From NCBI RefSeq assembly GCF_900105145.1, contig NZ_LT629752.1, positions 2,442,001 to 2,506,000 on the forward strand: a DNA stretch of 64,000 nt, in the 5' to 3' direction. The number at the start of each line of letters is the position of its first letter. Within the stretch, counting starts at the first letter, position 1. This DNA comes from Polaribacter sp. KT25b. Its GTDB lineage: Bacteria > Bacteroidota > Bacteroidia > Flavobacteriales > Flavobacteriaceae. Positions 8,919 to 18,696 of this stretch are shown here, one piece after another. A program made the translations under genes and the position numbers. The notes below the pieces were generated by a model. That model was not told the DNA's origin. It searched no databases and saw only the letters and a list, made by a program, of their open reading frames with translations.

Positions 8919-9602
8919 ATGAAAAAAGTAATTCTACTCCTACTCTTATATCCTATTAATTCCTTTTGTCAAACAAGCGAAAAAGATGCTTTAGTTTGGT
9001 TTGACTCTATTATTGGCAAAAAAAACTTAGACATCAATATAGGAATTAGATATATTGAAAAATTTAGAACTCTAAAAGACAATTCACAATTTTTAATTGA
9101 CGACAAATTTTACGCCTCTACAATTAACTATAACGGTCAAACATACTATAATATTCCACTAAAATATGACATTTATAAAGATGATCTTATTTTTAAAATT
9201 AAGTCTTATCACGAAAATTATTCTACTATTTTAGATAAAACCAAAATAAAAAGCTTTATAACAGATGGAAAATTATTTATAAATATTGCTGATAACGGTT
9301 TTAATGAAAAACTGTTTTCAGAAAATAACTTTGTTATTTACAAAAAGAATTCTAAAAGAGTTATTAAGAGTATTAAAAGCGACTTTTATTATGATGAATT
9401 TATTTTAAACAATAGCTACTCTTTACTAGTTGATGATAAATTTGTGCCAGCAAATGAAAAAAGTGATTGGAAAAAGGTGTTTCCTTCTAAAAAATCAGAA
9501 ATCAATAAATTTTTTAAAAAAAATAGAAAAAAATTAAAAACCTCCCCAGATATTTTTATGAAAGAATTATTAACGGTATTAACATCAAACTCCCTTACAT
9601 AG
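8919..9602 (+). CDS. Secreted hypothetical protein at the head of the TonB receptor operon
   Basis: A 227-residue protein with a signal peptide (MKKVILLLLLYPINSFCQ). The mature protein is rich in lysine, asparagine and aromatic residues, has no transmembrane span, and ends in a basic stretch (KKSEINKFFKKNRKKLKTS, about residues 190-208). I do not recognise a named domain. Its stop is immediately followed by the ATG of the TonB-dependent receptor, with no spacer, so the two are almost surely cotranscribed and translationally coupled. It may be a periplasmic accessory of that receptor; this is inference from position only. Confidence 0.75.
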   Translation: MKKVILLLLLYPINSFCQTSEKDALVWFDSIIGKKNLDINIGIRYIEKFRTLKDNSQFLIDDKFYASTINYNGQTYYNIPLKYDIYKDDLIFKIKSYHENYSTILDKTKIKSFITDGKLFINIADNGFNEKLFSENNFVIYKKNSKRVIKSIKSDFYYDEFILNNSYSLLVDDKFVPANEKSDWKKVFPSKKSEINKFFKKNRKKLKTSPDIFMKELLTVLTSNSLT

Positions 9603-12356
9603 ATGGTTATGAAGAAATCACTATTACTGATAACACTATTTTTTACTGTTCATTTTGTTTATTCTCAAGAAGAAAAAATATCAATAGAATTCAATAATTT
9701 ATCACAATTAAAAGCCATAGAACTTTTAGAACAAAACACCAATTATCAATTTTATTTCATTGACAACTGGTTTGTAGATAAAAAAACTATTACAAAAAAA
9801 TTTACTAATGTTAATATTCAAGACATATTAGATGTAATATTTAAAAACTCTGATTTAAATTATTTTGTATTTGAAAAAAATAAAATAATCTTAACTAAAA
9901 ATAGCAGAATTCATTCTAGCATATATAAAGACAATAAAGTAAATGAAACGCTAAATGAAAATATTGTAGAAAGAAATGGACCAATTCTTTTAGATGAAAA
10001 TAACACACAAAACGACAATACTAAAACGATTGTTATTGGACGTGAAAAAGTAGACAAAAACCAAAAATTTTATACTCTTTCTGGTTATGTTAAAAAAATA
10101 AATACGAATGAAGCTATAGATGGTTTAATATTACTAGAAAGAGATAAAAATATTTATACCACAACAAATAACAAAGGTTATTTTAGTATAAAACTTCCTT
10201 TTGGTATAAATTATATCGAAACTGTTTTATCTGGAATTGAAAATTCTAAATATAAAATTATAATGTATGATAATGGAACTTATAATTTTAAATTAAATGA
10301 AACTTTAGAACAATTAGGAGAAATTATTATTCAAGCAGATGTTAAAAACAATATTAAAAGTGTTAGCTCTGGTTTGGTTCAAATAAAAATAGAAAACATA
10401 AAAACAGTGCCTCAAGTACTAGGTGAAAGAGATATTTTAAAAGTAGCGACAACACTACCTGGTATAAAAAGTTCTGGAGAAGGTTCTGACGGAGTTAATG
10501 TTAGAGGTGGAAAAACAGATCAAAATTTATTTTTGTTAGACAATAGTGTTCTTTACAATCCAACACACTTTTTAGGTTTATTTTCTGCGGTAAACCCGTT
10601 TGTTACTAAAAACCTTAATGTTTATAAAGGAAGTATTCCTGCAGAATATGGAGGTAGAATATCTTCTGTATTTGAAATTACAACCAAAAACAGTACTACA
10701 AAAAAATTTAGTGGAGAAGCTTCTATTGGACCTGTAACTAGTAATATTGCCTTAGATATACCAATTGTTAAAGATAAATCTGGATTAATAGTTGGCGCTA
10801 GAGGCACATATTCTGATTGGATTCTTAATGCTATAGATAACGAATCATTAAATAATAGTAGCGCCTCTTTTGTTGATGCTTTTGCAAAATACAGCCATCA
10901 AATAAACGAAAAAAATAGTGTGAATGGTATGGTGTATTACAGTAAAGATAAATACAGTATTTCTTCTGATACCACAAATACTTATGGTAATAAAATTTTA
11001 ACGATAGATTGGGATCATAAATTTAATGATAAAAACTTTGGTAACCTTTCATTATCTAATAGCGATTATTCTTTTGATATTGATTATGATAGTAATTCTA
11101 ATAATAATTTTAATTTAAAGTATAATATAAATGAAACTACTTTAAAGTTAAAAATGAATTATTTACATTCTAAGAAACATAATTTTAATTATGGTTTTTC
11201 TTCTAAATTATATAATGTTTCTCCTGGAAGTATTAGTCCAAAAGGTAATTCTATAACAGAACCTTTTAGTGTTCAAGAAGACAAAGCTTTAGAAAATGCA
11301 CTTTACTTTTCTGATGATTTTTCAATTACAAAAAAATTATCTTTAGATGTTGGTCTTCGCTACTCTCTTTTTTCTGCTTTAGGCGAATCTACACAAAGAG
11401 TTTACGATGAAAACTCACCTAAAAATGAAGCAACAGTTACAGAAGTTAAAGAATATAAAAATAATGAAATTTATAAAAGTTATAATGGCTTAAGCTTACG
11501 ATTATCTTCTAGATATTTCTTTAATGATGACCTTTCTGTAAAAGCTAGTTACAGTAATACTTATCAATATATACACAGGCTTTCAAATAACACAACAGCA
11601 TCGCCAACAGATACCTGGAAATTATCTGACTTAAATATTAAACCACAAGAAGCTAAACAAGCATCTCTTGGAGTTTATAAAAATTTAGATGGAAATAAAT
11701 ATGAGTTAAGTTTAGAAGGCTATTATAAAACATACAACAACATTTTAGATTATAAAGTTGGTTCTACATTTTTACTAAATGAACATATAGAAACAGAAGT
11801 TTTACAAGGTAAAGGAAAATCTTATGGAGCAGAACTTTTATTAAGAAAAAACGAAGGAAATCTTAATGGATGGATTAGTTATAGTTATTCTAGATCTTAT
11901 TTAAAATTTGACAGTGAATTTGCCGAAGAAACTATAAATAATGGAAACTATTTTTCTGCTAATTTTGATAAACCTCATGACTTAAGCATTATTGCTAATT
12001 ATAAGTTTACAAAACGTTACAGTTTTTCTGCTAATTTCTTATATCAAACAGGTAGACCAGTAACATATCCGATAGGAAAATATGTGTATCAAGGAAACGA
12101 ATATCCTTTATATAGTGATAGAAACGAATTTAGAATTCCAGATTATTTTAGATTAGATATTGGAATTAATATTGAAGGAAATCATAAAATCAAGAAATTT
12201 ACACACAGTTTCTGGAATATTTCTATTTACAATTTACTAGGTAGAAACAATCCTAATTCTGTCTTTTTCGTTACAGACGAAGGAAAAGTAAAAGCATATC
12301 AAAGTTCTATTTTTTCTAAACCTATACCAACTATTACCTATAATTTTAAATTTTAA
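9603..12356 (+). CDS. TonB-dependent receptor with N-terminal STN domain
   Basis: A 917-residue outer-membrane receptor. It begins with a signal peptide (MKKSLLLITLFFTVHFVYSQ; an ATG two codons upstream, at 9603, is also available). Residues about 24-100 form an STN (secretin/TonB short N-terminal) domain, about 155-235 a carboxypeptidase-like regulatory beta-sandwich, and about 260-370 a plug with SGEGSDGVNVRGGKTDQNLFLLD. The rest is a 22-strand-type barrel. An STN domain usually passes a signal to an anti-sigma factor, but no sigma/anti-sigma pair lies nearby. The following DUF4249 and MG2-like genes make up a surface uptake cassette common in Bacteroidota; the ligand is unknown. Confidence 0.9.
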   Translation: MVMKKSLLLITLFFTVHFVYSQEEKISIEFNNLSQLKAIELLEQNTNYQFYFIDNWFVDKKTITKKFTNVNIQDILDVIFKNSDLNYFVFEKNKIILTKNSRIHSSIYKDNKVNETLNENIVERNGPILLDENNTQNDNTKTIVIGREKVDKNQKFYTLSGYVKKINTNEAIDGLILLERDKNIYTTTNNKGYFSIKLPFGINYIETVLSGIENSKYKIIMYDNGTYNFKLNETLEQLGEIIIQADVKNNIKSVSSGLVQIKIENIKTVPQVLGERDILKVATTLPGIKSSGEGSDGVNVRGGKTDQNLFLLDNSVLYNPTHFLGLFSAVNPFVTKNLNVYKGSIPAEYGGRISSVFEITTKNSTTKKFSGEASIGPVTSNIALDIPIVKDKSGLIVGARGTYSDWILNAIDNESLNNSSASFVDAFAKYSHQINEKNSVNGMVYYSKDKYSISSDTTNTYGNKILTIDWDHKFNDKNFGNLSLSNSDYSFDIDYDSNSNNNFNLKYNINETTLKLKMNYLHSKKHNFNYGFSSKLYNVSPGSISPKGNSITEPFSVQEDKALENALYFSDDFSITKKLSLDVGLRYSLFSALGESTQRVYDENSPKNEATVTEVKEYKNNEIYKSYNGLSLRLSSRYFFNDDLSVKASYSNTYQYIHRLSNNTTASPTDTWKLSDLNIKPQEAKQASLGVYKNLDGNKYELSLEGYYKTYNNILDYKVGSTFLLNEHIETEVLQGKGKSYGAELLLRKNEGNLNGWISYSYSRSYLKFDSEFAEETINNGNYFSANFDKPHDLSIIANYKFTKRYSFSANFLYQTGRPVTYPIGKYVYQGNEYPLYSDRNEFRIPDYFRLDIGINIEGNHKIKKFTHSFWNISIYNLLGRNNPNSVFFVTDEGKVKAYQSSIFSKPIPTITYNFKF

Positions 12357-12362
12357 GAACTC

Positions 12363-13580
12363 ATGAAATCATTAAAAATATTTTTAATACTCTTTTGTGC
12401 ATCTTTTATATTAACGAGTTGTTTAGAAGAAATTCCACTAACTAATAGTGAATCTAAAAGCTTCTTGGTTATTGAATCTACTATAACAAATGAATATAAA
12501 TTTCAAACTGTAAAACTATCTAGAACTATAGAATTAGACTCTTTAAACTCTATAAAAGAAACGAACGCTATTGTAGTTATTAAAGACGATTCTAATAACT
12601 CTTTTAACTTTACAGAAACAGATGATGGCATTTATGTTTCAAATAATGAATTTGAAGCAGAACTAAATAAAAATTACACTTTAGAAATAACTACAAAAGA
12701 CGGCAAACGTTATACATCAAAACAACAAAAAATTGCTGGAGTTAATGAAATGGATAGTTTAGAAGCTAAATTAGGCACTAAAACTAATGGAGAAGAAGGT
12801 ATAAATATTGTAGTTAATAGTAACACTACAGATGAAAATGCACAATATTATAGGTATGAATATGAAGAAACCTATAAAATTATTGCTCCTTTATGGTCTA
12901 ATCAAAAATTAGAAATAATTATCGATGAATTTCCTTTTTCTGAAGTAGCTTTAGTAACAGATCCTGTAGATAATAAAATTTGTTACAATACAATTAATTC
13001 ATCAGATATTATACAAACCGAAACTACTTTATTATCTGGAAATGATGTAAATTTTAACGTACATTTTTTAGGAAAGAATGATTTTAAAGTTTCTCATAGA
13101 TATAGTGTATTAGTAAAACAATATGTAGAAAACCTAGAAGCTTACACATATTTTAATACATTAAAAAAGCTTTCTGAATCTCAAGGAATTTTTACCCAAA
13201 ACCAACCAGGTTTAGTTGTTGGTAATATTTCTTCTGTTTCTGATATAGATGAAAACGTAATTGGTTTTTTTGAAGTTGTTTCTGTTTCAGAAAAAAGAAT
13301 ATTTTTTAATTATGAAGAATATTACCCAGATGGCGAGGTTGATTATATTTCTGATTGCGTTATTACAGCGCCACCTTTATTAGCTGTAGCAGCTTTTCCA
13401 GGACAAAAACCTCCACAAACATCACCTTTAGTAAATGCACTTAAACAAAATTCTATTTTCTATTTACTAAACTCAGAACCTACAGAACAACTTATTGGAA
13501 ATTACCTTTTAGTACCAAGAGAATGTGGAGATTGTACAGTATTAGGTAGTAATGTTAAACCAACTTTTTGGATAGATTAA
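12363..13580 (+). CDS. DUF4249 family lipoprotein
   Basis: A 405-residue protein with a lipoprotein signal (MKSLKIFLILFCASFILTSC, lipobox LTSC). The body matches DUF4249: an early VIESTITNEYKFQTVKLSRT segment, a beta-rich central part (KNYTLEITTKDGKRYTS) and a conserved cysteine-bearing C-terminus, ECGDCTVLGSNVKPTFWID. DUF4249 proteins accompany STN-type TonB receptors and are likely surface-exposed ligand-binding or lid partners. It begins six bases after the receptor stop. A broken second copy of its C-terminus lies at 15378-15566. Confidence 0.88.
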   Translation: MKSLKIFLILFCASFILTSCLEEIPLTNSESKSFLVIESTITNEYKFQTVKLSRTIELDSLNSIKETNAIVVIKDDSNNSFNFTETDDGIYVSNNEFEAELNKNYTLEITTKDGKRYTSKQQKIAGVNEMDSLEAKLGTKTNGEEGINIVVNSNTTDENAQYYRYEYEETYKIIAPLWSNQKLEIIIDEFPFSEVALVTDPVDNKICYNTINSSDIIQTETTLLSGNDVNFNVHFLGKNDFKVSHRYSVLVKQYVENLEAYTYFNTLKKLSESQGIFTQNQPGLVVGNISSVSDIDENVIGFFEVVSVSEKRIFFNYEEYYPDGEVDYISDCVITAPPLLAVAAFPGQKPPQTSPLVNALKQNSIFYLLNSEPTEQLIGNYLLVPRECGDCTVLGSNVKPTFWID

Positions 13581-13595
13581 AAAATAAAAACAAAC

Positions 13596-15329
13596 ATGAA
13601 AAATAAAATAATATTATTTATTTTACTGGTTACAGCATCATTTAATTTTTTTGGCCAAACAAAAATAAATGACAATGAATATGAATATGAAACTTTTAAG
13701 TCTTTACCACAAGAAAGTATTTATATACACTCTAATACCAACTTTATTTTAACAGGAGAAAAGTTATTATACAAAGTATATACCGTTAATTCTCTTACTA
13801 AAACAAATAGCTCTTTAAGTAAAATTGCTTACGTTGAGTTAATTAATGAACGTAAAGAAAGTGTTCTAAAACAAAAAATACGATTAACAAATGGTATTGG
13901 AAAAGGTGATATTTTTATTACTAGTGAAATTGAAACTGGTAATTACAAATTAATTGGTTACACAGAATGGATGAAAAATAATAACTTATTTTTTCAAGAA
14001 AGTGTAACAATTATAAATCCTTTTTCTGGCAAAATAATATCCATCAAAAATAAAACTGAAGAAGAAAAAGTTTCAAATAATAAAGAAGGTAAAACTACAG
14101 AAAACAATGCTCTTTTAGATTTAAACTTAAAAAGTGATACTTATGGCAAACGACAAAAAGTAGTTCTTAAATTATCTTTAAAAAATAAAGAAAAAATATC
14201 TGGAGATTTCTCTGTTTCTGTTAGACAAGTAAATACTATAAAGAAAAATAAAAAACAAAACACTACTCTTTTTACAGAAAGTTTATCAAAATTAAAACCT
14301 ACAGCTTCTAATTCAACTAACACTATTTACTTACCAGAATTTAGAGGAGAACTAATTAGCGGAAAAATAGAAGCTACAAATGCTTCAATTGAAAATATTA
14401 GAATTGGTTTATCATTAATTCAAAAAAATGGAATTTTTAAAATTACTAATACCGATAAAAATGGATTATTTTATTTTAATATTTCTGAAAAATACGATTC
14501 TGAAAAAGCATATTTCCAAGTTTTAGAAGATAATAAAGAAGCGTATTCTATTAAAATTACAGAAAATAAAGGTCTAAATTTAAATAACCTTGTTTTTAAT
14601 CCTATTGAAATAGATACTAAAACTAATGATCTTATTTTAGAGAGAACTGCGCATATTCAAATAGAAAATGCTTTTCATGAGTTAAAACAAGATCCAATTG
14701 TAGCACATAAATCTATTGAAAATGTATATGAAAATAAATTTACAACCATAAATTTAGACGATTATACAAGATTTAAAACAATAAGAGAAACAATGGTTGA
14801 AATTATTCCTAATTCTTGGGTTACCAAAAATGGAGATAATTATGCTTTTCATGTAAGAGATTACAACAAAACTATTAACTACAATTCTGCACCGCTTTTA
14901 TTAATTGATGGCTATATAATTACAAATCCAAATGAGTTAATAAAATTTAGCTCAAAAAAAGTAAGCAAAATTTCTATCTCACAAGAAATATTTAAATTTA
15001 ATTCTAAAATATACGAAGGTGTTATTCGATTTGAAACCTATAAAGGAGATTATACACCAATTGTAACAAAAGGAGTTATAGAAACCAATATTACAAAACC
15101 AATAGCATCAAAAGAATATTATACACAAGTTTATGAAAATAATTCAGATACTTTTAAAAGAATTCCAGATTATAGAACACAACTTTTATGGCAACCAAAT
15201 TTAGATTTAAATCAGCAAGAAATTTCTTTTTTCACGTCTGATGTATCTGGAGATTTTGAAGTATCTATAGAAGGGTTTACATCCAAAGGAACTCCTTTAT
15301 CTGTTAAAAAAATGATTTATGTAAAATAA
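13596..15329 (+). CDS. MG2/plug-like secreted protein of the TonB receptor cassette
   Basis: A 577-residue protein with a signal peptide (MKNKIILFILLVTASFNFFGQ). Residues about 40-130 (ESIYIHSNTNFILTGEKLLYKVYT) look like an alpha-2-macroglobulin MG2 type beta-sandwich. Near 430-490, APLLLIDGYIITNPNELI followed by YEGVIRFETYKGDY resembles a TonB plug. This architecture recurs in Bacteroidota next to TonB receptors and DUF4249 proteins. It is probably periplasmic or on the cell surface. It is the last gene of the four-gene operon (15 bases after DUF4249) and is closed by a perfect hairpin. The function is not known. Confidence 0.75.
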   Translation: MKNKIILFILLVTASFNFFGQTKINDNEYEYETFKSLPQESIYIHSNTNFILTGEKLLYKVYTVNSLTKTNSSLSKIAYVELINERKESVLKQKIRLTNGIGKGDIFITSEIETGNYKLIGYTEWMKNNNLFFQESVTIINPFSGKIISIKNKTEEEKVSNNKEGKTTENNALLDLNLKSDTYGKRQKVVLKLSLKNKEKISGDFSVSVRQVNTIKKNKKQNTTLFTESLSKLKPTASNSTNTIYLPEFRGELISGKIEATNASIENIRIGLSLIQKNGIFKITNTDKNGLFYFNISEKYDSEKAYFQVLEDNKEAYSIKITENKGLNLNNLVFNPIEIDTKTNDLILERTAHIQIENAFHELKQDPIVAHKSIENVYENKFTTINLDDYTRFKTIRETMVEIIPNSWVTKNGDNYAFHVRDYNKTINYNSAPLLLIDGYIITNPNELIKFSSKKVSKISISQEIFKFNSKIYEGVIRFETYKGDYTPIVTKGVIETNITKPIASKEYYTQVYENNSDTFKRIPDYRTQLLWQPNLDLNQQEISFFTSDVSGDFEVSIEGFTSKGTPLSVKKMIYVK

Positions 15330-15334
15330 ACCCA

Positions 15335-15377
15335 ATTAATTGTACTCGAAAAAATATATTTTTCGAGTACAATTAAT
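15335..15377. terminator. Perfect 19-bp hairpin closing the TonB cassette
   Basis: Arms at 15335-15353 and 15359-15377 are perfectly complementary around the five-base loop ATATA. The arm includes TGTACTCGAAAAA, so each strand carries its own poly-T stretch. It starts five bases after the stop at 15329 and can end transcription in either direction. Confidence 0.65.
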
Positions 15378-15566
15378 ATTTCTTACAACTCTATTAAATA
15401 TTCTACTTCCTCTCCTTTAATAGAAGCTCTTAAACGAAATTACATGTATTATTTAGACAATTCGCCTACAGAATTACGTCCTGGAAAATACCAATTAGTA
15501 CCAAAAAAATGTGGAGATTGTACAGTTCTTGGAAGTAATATTAAACCAACTTTTTGGGTAGATTAA
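15378..15566 (+). pseudogene. Remnant of a second DUF4249 gene (C-terminal end only)
   Basis: The plus frame ending at the TAA at 15564-15566 reads SPLIEALKRNYMYYLDNSPT and then ELRPGKYQLVPKKCGDCTVL followed by GSNIKPTFWVD. This aligns closely with the last 52 residues of the intact DUF4249 protein (SPLVNALKQN...PRECGDCTVLGSNVKPTFWID). No start or N-terminal part is present; homology stops near 15400, next to the 15335-15377 hairpin. It is a truncated paralogue left by duplication or recombination. Confidence 0.8.
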
Positions 15567-15671
15567 TTTAATAATTACAAATTAAAACATCCTAAATACT
15601 AATGATCTACAAAACCACGCATAATAACTGTGTTTTTTGTTTACTTTTAATTTTTAAAAAATAAAAGGATT

Positions 15672-16268
15672 TTGAATTTCTTAGCACACCTCTACTTATC
15701 TCAAAATAACCCCAATATTATGATTGGCAATTTTATTGCAGATCATATTAGAGGTAATAATTATGAAGAATATTCTAAAGAAATTCAGCAAGGAATACTT
15801 TTACATAGAGAAATAGATACGTTTACAGATGCTCATAAAATTGTTAGAAAAAGCAAAAGACGTTTACATGAAAGATATAGACATTATGATGGCGTAATTA
15901 TCGATATTTTTTTTGATTATTTTTTAGCTAAAAACTGGGCAGATTATTCTGCAATTCCTTTGGATGTGTATACAAATGCAATCAATCTTTTTTTTGATGA
16001 AATTTCATCAGAATTACCTTTAAAATCACAACAATTCATCAAATACATGATTGAATATAACATTCTTTTTAATTATCAATTTCAAGATGGAATTGAAAAA
16101 GTTTTAAACGGAATGAACAACAGAACGAAAGGAAAATCTCAAATGAATTTAGCTATCGAAGATTTACAAATTTTGCACAAAGAATTCGAAGACGATTTTA
16201 CTGTATTCTTTAAAGATTTACAATATTTCACTAATCAGAAATTAACAGAGTTAACTAAAATTAAGTAA
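15672..16268 (+). CDS. acpH: Acyl carrier protein phosphodiesterase
   Basis: A 198-residue protein of the AcpH family, length as expected. MNFLAHLYLSQNNPNIMIGN is the standard opening, with H6 and the N-F/D metal ligands of this HD-like fold. ADHIRG (about 23-28) and LHREIDTFTDAH (about 43-54) supply further metal-binding residues. The enzyme removes the 4'-phosphopantetheine arm from holo-ACP in the cytoplasm. The start is TTG, which is supported because the protein's invariant MNFLAHL begins exactly there, with an AAAAGGA purine run just upstream. Confidence 0.88.
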   Translation: MNFLAHLYLSQNNPNIMIGNFIADHIRGNNYEEYSKEIQQGILLHREIDTFTDAHKIVRKSKRRLHERYRHYDGVIIDIFFDYFLAKNWADYSAIPLDVYTNAINLFFDEISSELPLKSQQFIKYMIEYNILFNYQFQDGIEKVLNGMNNRTKGKSQMNLAIEDLQILHKEFEDDFTVFFKDLQYFTNQKLTELTKIK

Positions 16269-16369
16269 TTATCTTTATGCTGATTTTATTTTAACCTTCT
16301 TATAATAAAATTAAACTTTATAATAATAAGAACCTAAAATCTATTCTGGTTGCTTAAAATTAATAAATT

Positions 16370-18061
16370 ATGAAAAAAAACATTCTACTTTTTACGCTAT
16401 CATTATTACTTGTCAATTGTAAATCAGAAATAAAAAAAGAAAAAACCACTGGTTTAATTACTCAAAAAGCAATGGTAGTTACCGCTAGAGAAGAAGCTTC
16501 TAAAATTGGTGTAGTTATTTTAAAAAAAGGTGGTAATGCTTTTGACGCAATGGTTGCAACAGAAATGGCCTTAGCAGTTGCTTATCCTTTTGCAGGAAAT
16601 CTAGGTGGTGGAGGTTTTATGGTTTACAGAAAAAATGATGGTGAAATTGGCGGTTTAGATTATAGAGAAAAAGCACCTTTAGCAGCTACAAAAAACATGT
16701 ATTTAGATAATGAAGGCAACATCATTGATGGCAAAAGTACAGAAGGAGCAACTGCTATAGGAATTCCAGGAACAGTTGCTGGTGTTTTTGCTGTTCATGA
16801 AAAATTTGGAACATTAACTATTAAAGAAATTTTAGAACCTGTAATTCAACTTGCAAAACGAGGTGTAATTGTTACAGATAAACAAGCCAAGAGAATTAAA
16901 AATTATAAAGATTTGTTTTTAAAAGTAAATAAAGATGCTATACTTTTTACTAAAAATTGGCAAGAAAATGACTCAATAAAATATCCTGCTTTAGCAGAAA
17001 CTTTAACTTTAATTCAAAAAAACGGAAAAGATGAATTTTATAAAGGAGAAACAGCAAAACGTTTGGTAAAATTTATTCAAGCAAATGGCGGAATTATCAC
17101 TTTAGAGGATTTAGCTAAATACGAAGCAAAATGGAGAACTCCTGTAACTTTTACTTATGATGATCTAAAAATAATTTCAATGTCTCCACCTTCTAGCGGT
17201 GGTATTTGTTTAGCGCAAATTATGAACGCTTTAGAACCTTTTGATTTAGATAAATTTGGTCATAATAGTACAAAATCTATTCAACTAATTACCGAAGCAG
17301 AAAGAAGAGCTTATGCAGATAGAAGTTACTTTTTAGGCGATCCTGATTTTGTAACAATTCCGCAACAAGAATTAATTTCAAAAGCATATTCTAATAAAAG
17401 AATGGCAGGTTTTAGTTTTGAAAAAGCAACTAAATCTTCTGATGTTTCACATGGAAATATCGAAATTATAGAAAGTGATGAAACAACACATTATTCTATT
17501 GTAGACCAATTTGGCAATGCTGTTTCTGTTACAACAACTCTAAACGGAGCATATGGTTCTAAACTATATTGTTCTGAATTAGGTTTCTTTTTAAACAACG
17601 AAATGGATGATTTTTCTAGCAAACCTGGTGTACCAAATATGTTTGGTTTAATTGGTGCAAAAGCCAATGAAATTCAACCAGAAAAAAGAATGTTAAGTTC
17701 TATGACACCAACAATTGTAGAAAAAAACAATAAACTTTTTATGGTTGTTGGAACTCCAGGAGGATCAACAATTATAACATCCGTTTTACAAACTATTTTA
17801 AATGTGCACGAATATAAAATGGGCATGCAAGAAGCCGTAAATGCAGCAAGATTTCATCATCAATGGTTGCCAGATGTAGTTAAAATGGAACCAAATAGTT
17901 TTGATAAAAAAACAATCACCGAACTAGAAAAATTAGGTTATAATATTGATGAAACTACCTCTAGAATTATTGGTAAAGTTTCTGCAATTTTAGTATTGCC
18001 TAACGATAATTTAGAAGGCGGCGCAGATAAACGTGGCGATGATACTGCAGTTGGATTTTAA
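16370..18061 (+). CDS. ggt: Gamma-glutamyltransferase (glutathione hydrolase), lipoprotein form
   Basis: A 563-residue member of the GGT N-terminal-nucleophile hydrolases. The signal has a lipobox (LLLVNC, cysteine at about residue 17). The large subunit shows KKGGNAFDAMVATEMALAVA and LGGGGFMVYR. The autocleavage site is SDETTHYSIVDQFGNAVSVT (about 363-382); the threonine before HYS is the expected nucleophile of the small subunit. GTPGGSTIITSVLQT near the C-terminus is also conserved. It cleaves or transfers the gamma-glutamyl group of glutathione in the periplasm. It is monocistronic. Its stop codon merges with a telomere-like repeat. Confidence 0.93.
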   Translation: MKKNILLFTLSLLLVNCKSEIKKEKTTGLITQKAMVVTAREEASKIGVVILKKGGNAFDAMVATEMALAVAYPFAGNLGGGGFMVYRKNDGEIGGLDYREKAPLAATKNMYLDNEGNIIDGKSTEGATAIGIPGTVAGVFAVHEKFGTLTIKEILEPVIQLAKRGVIVTDKQAKRIKNYKDLFLKVNKDAILFTKNWQENDSIKYPALAETLTLIQKNGKDEFYKGETAKRLVKFIQANGGIITLEDLAKYEAKWRTPVTFTYDDLKIISMSPPSSGGICLAQIMNALEPFDLDKFGHNSTKSIQLITEAERRAYADRSYFLGDPDFVTIPQQELISKAYSNKRMAGFSFEKATKSSDVSHGNIEIIESDETTHYSIVDQFGNAVSVTTTLNGAYGSKLYCSELGFFLNNEMDDFSSKPGVPNMFGLIGAKANEIQPEKRMLSSMTPTIVEKNNKLFMVVGTPGGSTIITSVLQTILNVHEYKMGMQEAVNAARFHHQWLPDVVKMEPNSFDKKTITELEKLGYNIDETTSRIIGKVSAILVLPNDNLEGGADKRGDDTAVGF

Positions 18062-18098
18062 GGGTTTAGGGTTTAGGGTTTAGGGTTTAGGGTTTAGG
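18061..18098 (+). repeat. Tandem heptamer repeat (AGGGTTT), five copies
   Basis: Five exact copies of AGGGTTT plus AGG begin at the last base of the ggt stop codon. The unit equals the plant-type telomere repeat, here a simple tandem array in an intergenic region. Confidence 0.95.
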
Positions 18099-18168
18099 TA
18101 AAACTAAAAAATCTATGACATTTAATGTTCTCGAAACAAAATTCCTAAAAAAAATAACTCAAACTAAA

Positions 18169-18220
18169 AAACTTTTAAACTTTTAAACTTTTAAACTTTT
18201 AAACTTTTAAACTTTTAAAC
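18169..18220 (+). repeat. Tandem octamer repeat (AAACTTTT), six copies
   Basis: Six exact copies of AAACTTTT plus AAAC. It lies between ggt and the VOC gene, 70 bases after the heptamer array. Confidence 0.95.
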
Positions 18221-18279
18221 AAAGCTAAAAAATTGAAACCAACAACGAATACCTAACAACAAATACCTAATACCTAAAA

Positions 18280-18696
18280 ATGATACAACCATTTCACTTA
18301 GCAATTCCGGTGCAAAATTTAGAAAAATGTAGAACTTTTTACAGAGATATCTTAAACTGTGAAGAAGGAAGAAGTACAGAAAATTGGGTCGATTTTAATT
18401 TCTTCGGACATCAATTGGTTATTCATCAAAAAGATGATTTTAAACCGGAAAGAATTTCAAATCCTGTTGATGGACATGATGTTCCTGTTCCGCATTTTGG
18501 AGTCGTTTTAACTTGGGAAGATTGGCATGTATTATCAGAAAGATTAAAAGCTGCAAACACAAAATTTGAAATTGAGCCTTGCATCCGTTTTAAAGGAAAA
18601 GTGGGAGAACAAGCTACTATGTTTTTTAAAGACCCAGAAAATAATGCTTTAGAATTTAAAGCTTTTCAAGACATGAGCCAATTGTTTGCCAAATAA
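18280..18696 (+). CDS. VOC (glyoxalase/bleomycin resistance) family protein
   Basis: A 138-residue vicinal-oxygen-chelate protein. [20 protein letters not shown] (residues 4-23) gives the first metal-ligand histidine and the first beta-alpha-beta-beta-beta unit. [20 protein letters not shown] opens the second module, and [15 protein letters not shown] (about 117-131) carries the final glutamate ligand. The length and two-module layout fit a small dioxygenase or glyoxalase-like enzyme. The substrate is unknown. Its stop overlaps the ATG of the RluA gene by one base (TAATG), so the two are coupled. Confidence 0.85.
   Translation: MIQPFHLAIPVQNLEKCRTFYRDILNCEEGRSTENWVDFNFFGHQLVIHQKDDFKPERISNPVDGHDVPVPHFGVVLTWEDWHVLSERLKAANTKFEIEPCIRFKGKVGEQATMFFKDPENNALEFKAFQDMSQLFAK

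Noticed and set aside
18061..18098. True telomere or linear chromosome end
   Set aside because: The array is short, internal and flanked by ordinary genes; it is a simple tandem repeat.
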